Positions 42,754-52,166 of a DNA stretch of 64,000 nucleotides are shown one piece after another; within the stretch, counting starts at the first letter, position 1; every line of letters begins with the position of its first letter. Both the position numbers and the translations under genes were made by a program. The DNA is from an uncultured Roseobacter sp. (GTDB lineage Bacteria > Pseudomonadota > Alphaproteobacteria > Rhodobacterales > Rhodobacteraceae). The stretch covers positions 124,001 through 188,000 of the forward strand of contig CANKZM010000001.1 in NCBI GenBank assembly GCA_947488305.1. Reading direction: 5' to 3'. The notes under the pieces were generated by a model. It was not told where the DNA came from, made no database searches, and was given only the letters and a program-made list of their open reading frames with translations.

Positions 42754-44433
42754 TTAGCGTTCCCGCTGCGTATTGGGCTGGAGCCACCCCTTGTAGTGAA
42801 CGATCAAACCGATCAGAGGGGCGGAGAGCCTGACATCAAACCGAAAGCGTCCTTGATCGTCCATGAATTCGCGCGCATCGGAAATTGGCGCGAAGATTTT
42901 TGGCAATTTCCATTTGCCAAGACGCCACCCTGAAACTGGCATTCGAAGACCATCGTTCTTTGCCTCAACCGGTAGGTCGAAGGTGAACGGTTCGAACTGC
43001 TCGCTTAACTCTCCCTTGTGGTCCACTTTTAGAATGGAAGACATCCGCTTGCCCGAAAAGCTGCGTGTCCATCGTTCAAATGGTGTGCCACATGGCAATA
43101 TCGCGCGGTCAATGACAACCTTGACGTCAGCGTCTTGGCTGGTTTTGGGGAAGCCAAAGATCGTCGCAAGTAACCTTGGTACAAACCATTGAGCGCCAAC
43201 GATTTCCGATTTTCCTGACCACACTAAGGGACCGCTGTGATCATGAAAGGCAGTTAAGGCACTGGGAAGGCTTTTGTACCTCGTATCCCCCAGGGCCATT
43301 TCGAAAACACTACGGTCGGTCTTGGTCTCTGACGTTTCGGTTGTGATGTCATATGGTATCATCTGTTCGCAAATGTCTTCTAATGTGACGCTCGTATGGG
43401 CGAGGCGCGCGCCCGGGGCCACACATCCTCGCAACAGCTTCTTGATCGCCGCAGCGGCAGGCAAAATCGGAACGAATGGACCATGGTCCTTCTTGGCGAG
43501 CAGCGACCATCGTGCATGGCAACATGTGCCTCTTTCATTGATCCCGCAGACGTCCACCACCATACCGCCTGTGTCTGAAGTGGGTATGCGGGTGAGTTTT
43601 CGTGCTCTGAGCAGGACAGGGATGAGTGAACTTAGCCGCCCTACAAGACCTCGCTTTTTCAATGCACTAAGTGTCTCGATGCCCCATTGCTCGATCTTTG
43701 ATTCCAATCCGGCTGCGAAAGAGACACGTGAGTGCACGTTCAATCGTGGTCCAAGATGTTCAGCATCATAAGTTTCAACCGCCGCGACACGCCGACGCCC
43801 AAGACCCGGAATGTCAACGGTTCGTGCATCGCCCCAGCCCGTGGTTTGGGTGAGCTGACCTGCCGACCAGATCGGAATGGAGCGACCTGCGTAGCTTAGA
43901 ATTGCTTCGATCACGGATCGCCCAACCTCGCTCCGCCCCCCCGGCGTGATGCAAATGTCGATGGTGTCGACGCGCCTCCAGCCTGCGGTCAGACTATCCG
44001 TGACGCAGGTTGACAATGTCGGGGTGGAACTCGCACCTGCCAGGGCAGTGACACCCTTTTCGCAGGCCAGTTCGTCAAGCGCATCGCTGAAGTTTGCAAG
44101 GTAGTCACGCGCATCCGCGAGATCTATGAAGTGGGCACCGTTGCGCAGAACGCAACTTGCAGTGTCGTATCCCGCACCCTGAAAAGGACCCGAACAATCA
44201 ACCACGATAAAGGGCAGAATTTCGGTGAGCCGGGTATCGAGGTTTTCCGCGCAGTTTAATGAGACCGCATGCAATGGCGCGACGCAATTTGGCAGAGTTT
44301 TGATAAAGGCAAGAGCTTTCGCCGCGTTACGCGATGACACAAAAAGCTCTATCCCTTCGAACTTTGCCAAATGTCGCACCAGCCGTTTGCCAAAAACACC
44401 TGTGCCACCAATGATGAGAACGGGCTTCAGCAT
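42754..44433 (-). CDS. Saccharopine-dehydrogenase-like protein fused to DUF4166
   Basis: A 559-residue protein. The N-terminal part (about 1-370) has a Rossmann motif, IIGGTGVFGKRLVRHLA, and the saccharopine dehydrogenase-type block VVDCSGPFQGAGYDTASCVL. The C-terminal 170 residues (VWSGKSEIVGAQWFVPRLLA onward, with RSFSGKRMSS) look like a DUF4166 domain, related to the separate protein at 44840-45487. ATG overlap (TGATG) couples it to the DCC gene. The reaction is unknown; lipid or amino-acid chemistry are both possible. Confidence 0.82.
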   Translation of the reverse strand: MLKPVLIIGGTGVFGKRLVRHLAKFEGIELFVSSRNAAKALAFIKTLPNCVAPLHAVSLNCAENLDTRLTEILPFIVVDCSGPFQGAGYDTASCVLRNGAHFIDLADARDYLANFSDALDELACEKGVTALAGASSTPTLSTCVTDSLTAGWRRVDTIDICITPGGRSEVGRSVIEAILSYAGRSIPIWSAGQLTQTTGWGDARTVDIPGLGRRRVAAVETYDAEHLGPRLNVHSRVSFAAGLESKIEQWGIETLSALKKRGLVGRLSSLIPVLLRARKLTRIPTSDTGGMVVDVCGINERGTCCHARWSLLAKKDHGPFVPILPAAAAIKKLLRGCVAPGARLAHTSVTLEDICEQMIPYDITTETSETKTDRSVFEMALGDTRYKSLPSALTAFHDHSGPLVWSGKSEIVGAQWFVPRLLATIFGFPKTSQDADVKVVIDRAILPCGTPFERWTRSFSGKRMSSILKVDHKGELSEQFEPFTFDLPVEAKNDGLRMPVSGWRLGKWKLPKIFAPISDAREFMDDQGRFRFDVRLSAPLIGLIVHYKGWLQPNTQRER

Positions 44434-44840
44434 CACAAGACGAACCGGTTCCGCATGGCCGGGGTCGGGATCATGCAGGTCTCAATCTTGCCAAAGATCC
44501 TGTACCTGTTGCGTGCGACAACATCATAAATCGCGTCACGGAGGCGCTTGGGGAGGAAGCGAAACAGCGGCAGTACTCTGGCCGGACCCTTCAGGTGATG
44601 GGATAGTGCTATGACCGCGTCTGACCTTTCCAAAGCCTGTTCGCTTTCGATTAAAAGGAAAGTTGCAGGGTCATCCGGATCAAGCCCATGGCGCTTTGCC
44701 AATGCGCGCCCGTCGTTGGATTGGATCGCAATGAACTGGATGCGCGGCGCTTTCTCATGCCGTAAGGTGTATTGCACGCCGCGACTGCAAAGCACGCAGT
44801 GGCTGTCAAAGAGCCAAATGGGATCCTGAGCCATGGCCAT
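44433..44840 (-). CDS. DCC-family thiol-disulfide oxidoreductase-like protein (DUF393)
   Basis: A 135-residue thioredoxin-fold protein of the DCC family. The motif is FDSHCVLCSRGV, giving the CxxC pair, followed by RIQFIAIQSNDGRALAKRHG. RFLPKRLRDAIYDVVARNRY is the usual C-terminal block. It overlaps genes on both sides by one base (TGATG each), so all three are made together. The conserved DxxCxxC spacing fits; the partner substrate is unknown. Confidence 0.9.
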   Translation of the reverse strand: MAMAQDPIWLFDSHCVLCSRGVQYTLRHEKAPRIQFIAIQSNDGRALAKRHGLDPDDPATFLLIESEQALERSDAVIALSHHLKGPARVLPLFRFLPKRLRDAIYDVVARNRYRIFGKIETCMIPTPAMRNRFVL

Positions 44841-45487
44841 CACACCTGCGCGTCTTCAAATACAGCATCCTGGCTCAAGACATGGCCAAGCAACCGATGA
44901 TCCAGACGCAAGGAAAACAGAAATTTCCCATCACCCAAATCATGATGCCCGATCACCAGAACGCCGGGTGCGATCAGGCGCGGAATGCGTATGCGCCGCC
45001 CGAAAACAGACAGGAAATAGTGGTCGCTTCGGAAAATAAGCGCGCCCTTTTCAACAGAGACGTTGAGCGCCATGCCGATGCCGTAACCGATGTACTCTTC
45101 CAGCCCGGTGGCCCCGGAAAACCGTTTGGAACTGTGAACCATCTGGGGGAATCCAGAATCCCGCCCATATTGCCTGATCCAGAATTGACCGCCTCCCGCG
45201 ATGTCTTCGGTGACTGTGACGACCGCCGGTTTGCCCACGCAGCTCAGGTCATAGGGCAATGGCGCGCCAATCAGACGCGCCGCATGCGCCAATAGTGTTC
45301 CCGCCCAGCTGATCTTCATACTTGTCACGACGCCCTGATAGGCGACACTTGCGCCACCACGGACGCGTTTGCCAAAACGTTGCCGAGTTGCCGGTGGGAG
45401 TTTGAGCCAGTCCGCGGACCCCAGAAGGTTGCTGAAGCGGTGGTCTGGACAGGGAAGGTCGCGATGGGGAATATCTTTTAACTGCAT
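44840..45487 (-). CDS. DUF4166 protein
   Basis: A 215-residue protein with the DUF4166 pattern: WLKLPPATRQRFGKRVRGG near the N-terminus, GAPLPYDLSCVGKPAVVTV in the middle and SSKRFSGATGLEEYIGYGIGM later. The start at 45487 (MQLKDIPH) has AAAGG upstream; the frame is open to 45508. The saccharopine-dehydrogenase-like protein downstream carries a second DUF4166 domain, so the operon makes both a free and a fused form. Confidence 0.85.
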   Translation of the reverse strand: MQLKDIPHRDLPCPDHRFSNLLGSADWLKLPPATRQRFGKRVRGGASVAYQGVVTSMKISWAGTLLAHAARLIGAPLPYDLSCVGKPAVVTVTEDIAGGGQFWIRQYGRDSGFPQMVHSSKRFSGATGLEEYIGYGIGMALNVSVEKGALIFRSDHYFLSVFGRRIRIPRLIAPGVLVIGHHDLGDGKFLFSLRLDHRLLGHVLSQDAVFEDAQV

Positions 45488-45533
45488 AACGAATACCTTT
45501 GGAAACAACTGAATTTGGAGCGAAAATCCTAGT

Positions 45534-46094
45534 CTATTCTGTTTTCTTCCCAGTGAGGGAGAGCAGGGACGTTACCTTGTTGCCCATCTTCATGAGCATG
45601 TTCAGCTTGCTTTTGGGGACGCTCAGCATCTGGTTGTACCAGCCATCCATGGTCTCAAGGAAACTCTGCATGTCCTTCATGCGCTCAAGCGCGACGGCAT
45701 CAAGATTGCTGTCCTTTTCAGCGGCGGCGATACAATCCGCGAGGACTTGGCGAGCCGGGTCTATCTCACGCTCTTTTCGACCCTGAGCGATACGCATTGC
45801 GATTTCCCAAACGTCGCTTTCGGCTTCGAAATATTCACGCCGATCGCCGGGGATTGGCACGCGCCGGATGAGTTTCCAAGTGACCAACTCTTTGAGGGAG
45901 TTCGAGACATTGGAGCGCGCGATCCCAAGCTGATCTGAGATTTGCTCTGCATTCAAAGGCGTGGCGCTTAGGAACAACAGGGCCTGTATCTGCGCGACTG
46001 AGCGGTTGACGCCCCATTGCCCACCCATGTCACCCCAATACAGGATAAATTGAGCTTTTGCTGTCGAATCTGTTATGTCATTAATTTCAGTCAT
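45534..46094 (-). CDS. GbsR/MarR-type transcriptional regulator
   Basis: A 186-residue winged-helix regulator. The DNA-binding part is LNAEQISDQLGIARSNVSNSLKEL (given as two helices, ISDQLGIARS and NVSNSLKEL) and the wing RRVPIPGDRREYFEAE. YWGDMGGQWGVNRSVAQIQALL before it is typical of GbsR. It heads the DUF4166-DCC-saccharopine-dehydrogenase operon, 46 bases before the next start. No ribosome site precedes its ATG, and the promoter -10 is only six bases away, so the transcript may be leaderless. Confidence 0.9.
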   Translation of the reverse strand: MTEINDITDSTAKAQFILYWGDMGGQWGVNRSVAQIQALLFLSATPLNAEQISDQLGIARSNVSNSLKELVTWKLIRRVPIPGDRREYFEAESDVWEIAMRIAQGRKEREIDPARQVLADCIAAAEKDSNLDAVALERMKDMQSFLETMDGWYNQMLSVPKSKLNMLMKMGNKVTSLLSLTGKKTE

Positions 46095-46100
46095 GACAGA

Positions 46101-46129
46101 AATATCTATAATTACTGGTTAGAAGTCAA
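46101..46129 (-). promoter_or_regulatory. Promoter for the GbsR operon, possible leaderless transcript
   Basis: On the minus strand TTGACT (46129-46124) and GATATT (46106-46101) are 17 bases apart. Only six bases separate the -10 from the GbsR ATG at 46094, so transcription would begin at or next to the start codon. A shifted reading with TATAGA as -10 would give a spacer of 13, which is too short. Confidence 0.45.
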
Positions 46130-46389
46130 GGAAACTCTGCGTAGCGGAATACGCAACAATTCACGAAATAGCGGAAAGTGGAGGGGACTCATCCGTCCGG
46201 TGCAACAGTGGTGCTACTTCCAGCAAGGTAAGACCAGCGGCTGCTGGCGCGAATTGACGCCATTTGTGAATGTGCAAGCAGACCGCAAATGCGATTTTCT
46301 TTCCTGCCTGTTTGATTGAGGCGCAGCTTCAGATATCTGCGGAACGTTGCTTGCCAAAGTTAGCGTATCGCAAACGGTTCTTGCGCGGA

Positions 46390-47475
46390 TCAGTCCCGCA
46401 ACACGGCCATGCTATCACTGTCCCAGCCAACCCAGATTGGGTCAGAGCCCATATTTTGACCTCTGCCTGAATCAACAAATGCGCGGAGTGTCGCACCTTG
46501 CGCTGCTTCAACTTCCAGATCCACGACCATCCGACTGCCCAGGAAGGTCTTTCCAATGACCTTCCCCAATACCGCGTTTTCCACGTCTGGACGTTCGGCA
46601 TGAAAGCCAAGCTTCTCCAGACGCACTGACGCCGTGATGGACCGTCCCGCTTCTGGGGCTCCACCGGGTGCATGACCACTCAAGACCTGACCAAACCAAT
46701 CCATCTTGACGATATCCCCCTCGCGACCCCGCATTTTTCCCGACAGCAGGTTCGTGTCGCCTATGAACTCGGCCACAAATCGTGTGGCGGGGTGAAAGTA
46801 TAACTGTTCCGGTGTGCCGTCTTGTTCCACGCGACCGTCGTTCATGACCACGATGCGATCTGACATGGTCAAGGCCTCTTCCTGATCGTGTGTCACAAAA
46901 AAGAAGGTTTTGTGAGTGCGCCGCTGGATCGACTTCAACTCCTGCTGGACTTGACCACGCAATTTGGCGTCGAGCGCGCCTAGTGGTTCGTCCAGCAGCA
47001 AAAGCGCAGGATCAGGCGCGAGGGCCCGCGCAAGGGCCACCCTTTGTCGCTGCCCGCCGGACAGTTGACCGGGGTAGCGGTCACCATACCCGCCAAGCTC
47101 AAGAAACGTCATGATCTCTTCACTGCGGGCGCGAATGTCTGCGATCTTCATTCCCTTGAGTTCAAGCCCAAAGGAGATGTTCTGCTGCACGGTCATATGG
47201 GGAAAAAGCGCGTAGTCCTGGAACACCATGTTCACATGCCGCTTTTCCGGCGGCTGCAGGGTGACGTCTTCACCCTCCAGAATGACGCGTCCAGTCGTCG
47301 GGCGTTCAAACCCGCCGAGAATACGGAGGGTCGTGGACTTGCCGCAGCCGGAAGGACCCAGAAATGTGACGAACTCACCGGCTGCAATATCAAGGGTCAG
47401 ATTGTCCAGTGCGACCGTATCGCCAAAATGTTTCGATACGCCTTCGATACGCACCAGGGGCGATGGGTCGGTCAT
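46390..47475 (-). CDS. Spermidine/putrescine-type ABC ATPase (PotA-like)
   Basis: A 361-residue ATPase. Walker A is GPSGCGKST, signature LSGGQRQRVALARAL, Walker B LLLLDEPLGALDA, switch FFVTHDQEEALTMSDRIVVM, and the C-terminal TOBE domain runs from about 280. It is the last gene of the long run that begins upstream at 55486 or earlier, and overlaps PotC by four bases. The 295 bases between it and the GbsR gene hold no gene. Confidence 0.95.
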   Translation of the reverse strand: MTDPSPLVRIEGVSKHFGDTVALDNLTLDIAAGEFVTFLGPSGCGKSTTLRILGGFERPTTGRVILEGEDVTLQPPEKRHVNMVFQDYALFPHMTVQQNISFGLELKGMKIADIRARSEEIMTFLELGGYGDRYPGQLSGGQRQRVALARALAPDPALLLLDEPLGALDAKLRGQVQQELKSIQRRTHKTFFFVTHDQEEALTMSDRIVVMNDGRVEQDGTPEQLYFHPATRFVAEFIGDTNLLSGKMRGREGDIVKMDWFGQVLSGHAPGGAPEAGRSITASVRLEKLGFHAERPDVENAVLGKVIGKTFLGSRMVVDLEVEAAQGATLRAFVDSGRGQNMGSDPIWVGWDSDSMAVLRD

Positions 47476-48263
47476 GAGTTAACATCCTTGTTCATGCGGC
47501 GCGTGAACCGTTCGGCCCAGATGCCAATGGCAGCAGTGAGGACAAGCGCGACGGTTGCGATGGCATTGATCTCGGGAGACATGCCGGACCGAAGTTTGGC
47601 GAAGATCAGCACGGGCAAGGTCGGGTCATACCCACCGAGGAAGAAGGACCGGACAAAATCATCAAAACTGAGAAGCAGACAGAAGATGCTTGCGCCGAGA
47701 ATGGCAGGGATCAGGTAGGGCAGGGTGATGCGCACGAAGGCGACGATCGGGTCGGCCCCAAGATCCCGGGCTGCTTCGATTTGGCTTTTGGGCAGGGTCG
47801 AGAGGCGCGCCATGACCACCAACCCCACGAAGGGCACATTATGGACAGCATGGGCCCAGATGATCGCGCCCATACCGGGTTCGATCCCAAGCAGTCTTGC
47901 ATAGATGCGAAACGCGATTGCCGAGATGATACCGGGCACAAGGGCGGGCAGGATAGTTAGCCCGAACATGGCCGCGCGTCCGAGAAAACGACGCCCCTCC
48001 AGCAAGACGGCGATCCATGTACCAACCAAAATCGAGATCAGCGTGGAGAGCACCGCAATGGTGATTGAATACCCGAGCGTCGACAGGACTTCCGCATCCG
48101 CGAAGACGCCCGTGTACCAGTCCAGCGTCCAGGACCGGATGGGAAAACCGATGAATTTGCTGTCCTTAAAGCCCATCAGGATCATCAGGAACAGGGGCAC
48201 GAAGACGTAGAGGACAAACGACCAATAGACGCAGGACAAAAACACTCGGTTTCCACGGTTCAC
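47472..48263 (-). CDS. Spermidine/putrescine-type ABC permease (PotC-like)
   Basis: A 263-residue permease with about six membrane segments. The coupling loop is IEAARDLGADPIVAFVRITLPYLIP, split here as IEAARDLGADP and FVRITLPYL. Four-base overlaps link it to PotB and PotA. Confidence 0.94.
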   Translation of the reverse strand: MNRGNRVFLSCVYWSFVLYVFVPLFLMILMGFKDSKFIGFPIRSWTLDWYTGVFADAEVLSTLGYSITIAVLSTLISILVGTWIAVLLEGRRFLGRAAMFGLTILPALVPGIISAIAFRIYARLLGIEPGMGAIIWAHAVHNVPFVGLVVMARLSTLPKSQIEAARDLGADPIVAFVRITLPYLIPAILGASIFCLLLSFDDFVRSFFLGGYDPTLPVLIFAKLRSGMSPEINAIATVALVLTAAIGIWAERFTRRMNKDVNS

Positions 48264-49240
48264 TTCGTGTCTCCCTTACGCATGGCGTACATAAGCCTCT
48301 GGAAAATGCCGGTCAGGAGCATTGCGGTGACGAACATGATTGTCGCGAATGCTGCGCCCGTGGGCCATTCATCTCCCGCAACATGGAAAAAGCCCGCGAT
48401 GGTTTCCGCAAAAACAGTCGTTGACGGGCCGCCCAGCAACACGGGGGTCGCATAGAAGCCGGTGGAAATCAGGAAGACGAGGATGCATCCGGAAGAGACG
48501 CCCTCCAGCGTCAACGGCATTGTGACACGCCGGAACCTTGTCCACGCGCCAGCACCCAGATCCGCGGCAGCTTCATTGTAGCTTTTGGGCAGTTTTTCCA
48601 AGGCGGAGTAAAGCGGTAACAGCATGTAAAGCGCGGTCAGATATACAATCCCGATACCCATGGAAAAACTTGTGTACATGAACGGAATAGGTCGGTCGAT
48701 CAGACCGAACCATTTCAACACGAGGTTCACGGCCCCGGTATTGCCCAGCAGGATCATGATCGCGTAGGTCCGTACGATTTCGCCAACCCAGAATGGGATC
48801 AACAACAACAACAGCATGAGCATCTGGTTCTTGCGGCTGACATGGCAGGCTAGAAAATAAGCCACCGGGTACGTCAGGATGAGCGTACAGAATGTCAGCA
48901 CGCTCGCGAAAATCAGCGTTCGAAAGAACGGCTGCCAGAAGATGCGGTCGCCAAAGAAACGTGCATAATTGTCAAAGGTGAAATGCTGCTCGACACCGGG
49001 TGCGACGGGATAGGCATCTGTTAGGCTCACACGAAGCATTTGCAACATGGGCCCAAGATGCTGCGTCAGAAGCCATAGAACCGGAAATGCTGCAAGGATC
49101 AGGAATTGGCGCCTTGGCGAGGCTGTGACAATCCCCATGAGCAAGCGGTACGGGGTCCAATTGATCAAGCGCCCCCAAAACGTGCGGCGGCTTGCTTCGT
49201 GCGTACCGGGGCTGTTGGCAGCACCTGCCTTAAGGCTCAT
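48260..49240 (-). CDS. Spermidine/putrescine-type ABC permease (PotB-like)
   Basis: A 326-residue permease with about six membrane segments. It contains the typical MLMLLLLLIPFWVGEIVRTY region and the coupling loop YNEAAADLGAGAWTRFRRVTMP. The start at 49240 (MSLKAGAAN) has GAGA six bases upstream; the frame is open to 49306 without support. It follows the binding-protein gene by 80 bases. Confidence 0.93.
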   Translation of the reverse strand: MSLKAGAANSPGTHEASRRTFWGRLINWTPYRLLMGIVTASPRRQFLILAAFPVLWLLTQHLGPMLQMLRVSLTDAYPVAPGVEQHFTFDNYARFFGDRIFWQPFFRTLIFASVLTFCTLILTYPVAYFLACHVSRKNQMLMLLLLLIPFWVGEIVRTYAIMILLGNTGAVNLVLKWFGLIDRPIPFMYTSFSMGIGIVYLTALYMLLPLYSALEKLPKSYNEAAADLGAGAWTRFRRVTMPLTLEGVSSGCILVFLISTGFYATPVLLGGPSTTVFAETIAGFFHVAGDEWPTGAAFATIMFVTAMLLTGIFQRLMYAMRKGDTK

Positions 49241-49320
49241 ACGACATCTCTTTCCGCGGAAGATTGGAATGTCCTGGCCCGCTAGGATCGCGGGCCAGGG
49301 CGTCACTCAAAATCTGGCGG

Positions 49321-50427
49321 TCACGCCGCCTTGATGGCTTCGACCGCGGGATCGACGAGACCATATTTCATCTCATTCGCTTCGGCGCGGAAGAACTGCA
49401 AATTTGCCAGTTGCTCCTCTGGGAAGGACGTCGATGCTTTTTCGAGATCCGTCAGGTAGTTGGACGCATCCTTGTAGGTCGAAATGAAGCCCGATGCCTT
49501 GGTCATCGAAGCGCCGATCTCAGGTGATGCCAGAATGGCGTTGAGGAAAGTGTAGGCATTGTCCACGTTGGGCGCGTTGTTCGCGATGTTGTAGGTGTAG
49601 ACAAAGCCGTAGGACCCTTCTTGCGGGATCGACATGGCGAGTGGGAAGCCATCGTTGATGAGAGCCGCCGCCGGGCCGTTCCAACTGTGGCCAAGCGCGA
49701 TGTCCTGGTTGACGAACATCTGCTGCACCTCGGCACCGCTGTCATAGTACTTGCGGACCATTGGTTTCTTTTCGATCAGGAATTGCTTGGCCTCCTCCAC
49801 GATGGCGGCCGCTTTGTCCGGGTCATCCATGTAGGCGACCATGTTTCCGTCATAGCCTTTCATCAGCATGACAATCGACATCATGTCCTGGATGATATAG
49901 GCCGTTTGGCCACTGTATTTTTCCGAGAACAGCGTGTCCCAGGTCTGCGCTTCTTCGGCGCTGACAAGCTCGGTGTTGTAGGACAGAACTTCCATCCCCG
50001 ACAGGATCGGCGCGCCCCATTTGTTGCCGTTGATCGTTGCCCAGTCGCTTTCCGAGAAAGTCGGGTTGATGTTGCCCCAGTTACTCAGCCTGCTGGTATC
50101 AAGCGGTGCCAAAAGCTCGCTGTCGATGAATTGCAAAAATCGGTGACCGGCAACTGTCATGATATCGACGGTGGGGTTGGGGGCTTCAGCAGCCAGCAGG
50201 TTGAACTGCTTGCCCTGGTCATCCACCAGCCGGACATTGACCTTGATACCAGTCTCAGACTCGAACTGCTCCTTGAATGCTTTTGGAACAAAGTCGTTGT
50301 AGGTCCAGATGTTGACCTCGCCACCTGCGGCATGGGCGCGGCGCAGGTATGCCGGGCTTGCCAGGACGGCACTGGACATTGCGGCGGTTCCAAGAAAACG
50401 GCGGCGGTTAAAAGTAGATCGGCTCAT
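49321..50427 (-). CDS. Tat-exported spermidine/putrescine-type substrate-binding protein (PotD-like)
   Basis: A 368-residue periplasmic receptor. The N-terminus MSRSTFNRRRFLGTAAMSSA ending RRAHAAGG is a twin-arginine signal. The mature part has VNIWTYNDFVPKAF, FEQFESETGIKVNV-type and AADIMTVAGHRFL-type blocks. AAGGAG lies 11 bases before the ATG. It is 21 bases after the opine-dehydrogenase-like gene, so it is in the same operon. The ligand may be a polyamine, an opine or a related cation. Confidence 0.93.
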   Translation of the reverse strand: MSRSTFNRRRFLGTAAMSSAVLASPAYLRRAHAAGGEVNIWTYNDFVPKAFKEQFESETGIKVNVRLVDDQGKQFNLLAAEAPNPTVDIMTVAGHRFLQFIDSELLAPLDTSRLSNWGNINPTFSESDWATINGNKWGAPILSGMEVLSYNTELVSAEEAQTWDTLFSEKYSGQTAYIIQDMMSIVMLMKGYDGNMVAYMDDPDKAAAIVEEAKQFLIEKKPMVRKYYDSGAEVQQMFVNQDIALGHSWNGPAAALINDGFPLAMSIPQEGSYGFVYTYNIANNAPNVDNAYTFLNAILASPEIGASMTKASGFISTYKDASNYLTDLEKASTSFPEEQLANLQFFRAEANEMKYGLVDPAVEAIKAA

Positions 50428-50448
50428 AATAAGTCTCTCCTTGTCGGT

Positions 50449-51585
50449 TCAGGTCAATTCCGTATCATTTTCGGCGTCGAGCACCTCTCGAGGTGCATTG
50501 TGCAACAAACCGGTACGGGCGGCCTGTTGCAGGTCGTCAAGGCTGAAACCTTCGAGCTTCAGCGCATTCAAAATATCATTCTCTTTGGAAAAATCCCTGC
50601 CATACATGGCAGAAAAAATCGCGATACCTGCTTCGTGCAGGGGTGCGGGTCTGCCAACGAGGCGCCCTAACACTGCGGTGAGTTGCAATCCGTAAGGCAC
50701 GTCTTCAGTGACATAGCGACTGTCTGCCGTTGCCGGACCGGTGCCCCCATTACCCTGCGCATGCATCTGTTGGTTCATCTCTGAGATTGACGCAATCGGC
50801 ACGTGAAAGCTGAGGTGAAAATGCTCAAAGATGGTTTTGACGTCGAGGTCTAAAGCCTCGGCAATTGCCAAACGCTCCAGATCCAGTCGTTCCAGCAACC
50901 TTCCCACCTTTGGCGTCACATTCTGCCCTTGGCTCCAGTCCTCCCCCCGTTCCATGCGGGTGATGTTTCCCAGAGCAATTCCAAGGTGGTTTTGTGGGTT
51001 GAGGTTCGAAAGAGATATCGCCAACAACCCGTCCCTTGGTTGAAAACGGTCCCCAAAAAGCCGTTCGCAAAGCGCAATCGCCGAAGCCGTTTCATGCGCG
51101 GGTACCGTGCAAAGATCGACACGGCTGCGCACGGTATTGACCTTGACAGTGTTCGCATCTTGCTGACGCCCCGTGACAATTGTCGTCCCCCAGGCCGTGA
51201 TGGGCGCGGTGACACCTCGTTCGGCCAGCTTTTGCATCAGGTAAATTGCACCGAGCGAGGCATGGGATGAGATAATGATACGTTGTGCATCCCGGATATG
51301 AGGCGCTAATGCATCCATGATCATCTTGTGGCCATAGGCGGGCAAGGCGATGATCAGGACGTCGCTCAGCGTGGCCAACTCTTCGGCGGATGCGGCGATC
51401 CGGGGGGTAAATTGCGTCTCTAAGGCACCGGTTGCGGTCAAAGGAGCGCTTTTGAGCGCATTGGTGCCCGTGCCCGACGGTGACCACAAGATCGGTGCAT
51501 GACCCTGAGAGTGCAGCATCGCGGCTGTACCAAAGGCAATCGAGCCCGCGCCCGCTATCCCAACGTTTACTGCAGCGGCGGTCAT
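50449..51585 (-). CDS. NAD/NADP octopine/nopaline dehydrogenase-family protein
   Basis: A 378-residue dehydrogenase. The N-terminal Rossmann motif is VGIAGAGSIAFGTAAMLHS, and the C-terminal opine-dehydrogenase domain has NPQNHLGIALGNITRMERGEDW, with the family NPxxH pattern, and FHLSFHVPIASISEMN. Members oxidise or form opines (N-carboxyalkyl amino acids). ATGA overlap couples it to the CMD gene before it. Oxidation of an imported opine-like compound would fit the neighbouring importers; this is inference. Confidence 0.9.
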   Translation of the reverse strand: MTAAAVNVGIAGAGSIAFGTAAMLHSQGHAPILWSPSGTGTNALKSAPLTATGALETQFTPRIAASAEELATLSDVLIIALPAYGHKMIMDALAPHIRDAQRIIISSHASLGAIYLMQKLAERGVTAPITAWGTTIVTGRQQDANTVKVNTVRSRVDLCTVPAHETASAIALCERLFGDRFQPRDGLLAISLSNLNPQNHLGIALGNITRMERGEDWSQGQNVTPKVGRLLERLDLERLAIAEALDLDVKTIFEHFHLSFHVPIASISEMNQQMHAQGNGGTGPATADSRYVTEDVPYGLQLTAVLGRLVGRPAPLHEAGIAIFSAMYGRDFSKENDILNALKLEGFSLDDLQQAARTGLLHNAPREVLDAENDTELT

Positions 51586-52166
51586 TCCACGCCCTCCCGC
51601 ACCGGATCACCCAACACATGCATCAGCCTGTTGGCCCAGCCAAAAAGCGCAGAGGACAGGATCAAATCAAGGATTTCTTCTTCCGATAGCCCCGCCGCTC
51701 TGAGCGCTTGCATGTCCTCAGCCGTTGCTTCCGAAGGTGCCTTGGCAGATTTGAAGGCGAAATTGAAAATGGCCTGATCCCGGGGGGAGAGCGTCGCCTT
51801 TTCGCCTCGCGCGAAAAGCGCGTCGGTGACCGACGTATCACCTTCCAGTTTGGCATGGCGGTCGGCATGCACGGCGGCGCAATAGATGCAGCGGTTGACA
51901 ATGGATGGCCCCAAGGCACCCAATTCTCGTTCTGCCCGCGACATGCCGCCTTCATCGTACATGATCGCATTGAAAAGGGGCGACCGCACTGCAAGGCTCT
52001 CAACGTCATGGGCGAGCGTCAACACGTAGTCCGAGACCTTGGTGTTTGAAGGTGTCACCTGAAGCGCCGCAAGCTGTTCTTGTGTCGCGTCTTCCAACCG
52101 GACAGGGGTAACCCTCGGGCGCCACTGCGGCACGCTTCGTGTGAATTTATGCAAGACGCGGGTCAA
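51582..52166 (-). CDS. CMD/AhpD-family protein with CIYC motif (Avi_7169-like)
   Basis: A 194-residue alkylhydroperoxidase-like protein. The redox motif is intact: NRCIYCAAVHADRHAKL with CxxC and the downstream His. It resembles the partner family seen beside another CMD protein (Avi_7169/Avi_7170 type), as here. Coupled by four-base overlaps to both neighbours. A peroxidase- or decarboxylase-like role is possible. Confidence 0.85.
   Translation of the reverse strand: MTRVLHKFTRSVPQWRPRVTPVRLEDATQEQLAALQVTPSNTKVSDYVLTLAHDVESLAVRSPLFNAIMYDEGGMSRAERELGALGPSIVNRCIYCAAVHADRHAKLEGDTSVTDALFARGEKATLSPRDQAIFNFAFKSAKAPSEATAEDMQALRAAGLSEEEILDLILSSALFGWANRLMHVLGDPVREGVE

Noticed and set aside
49621-50670. 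349-residue + strand open frame
   Set aside because: Antisense to the PotD-like gene and the end of the opine-dehydrogenase-like gene; no motif or ribosome site.
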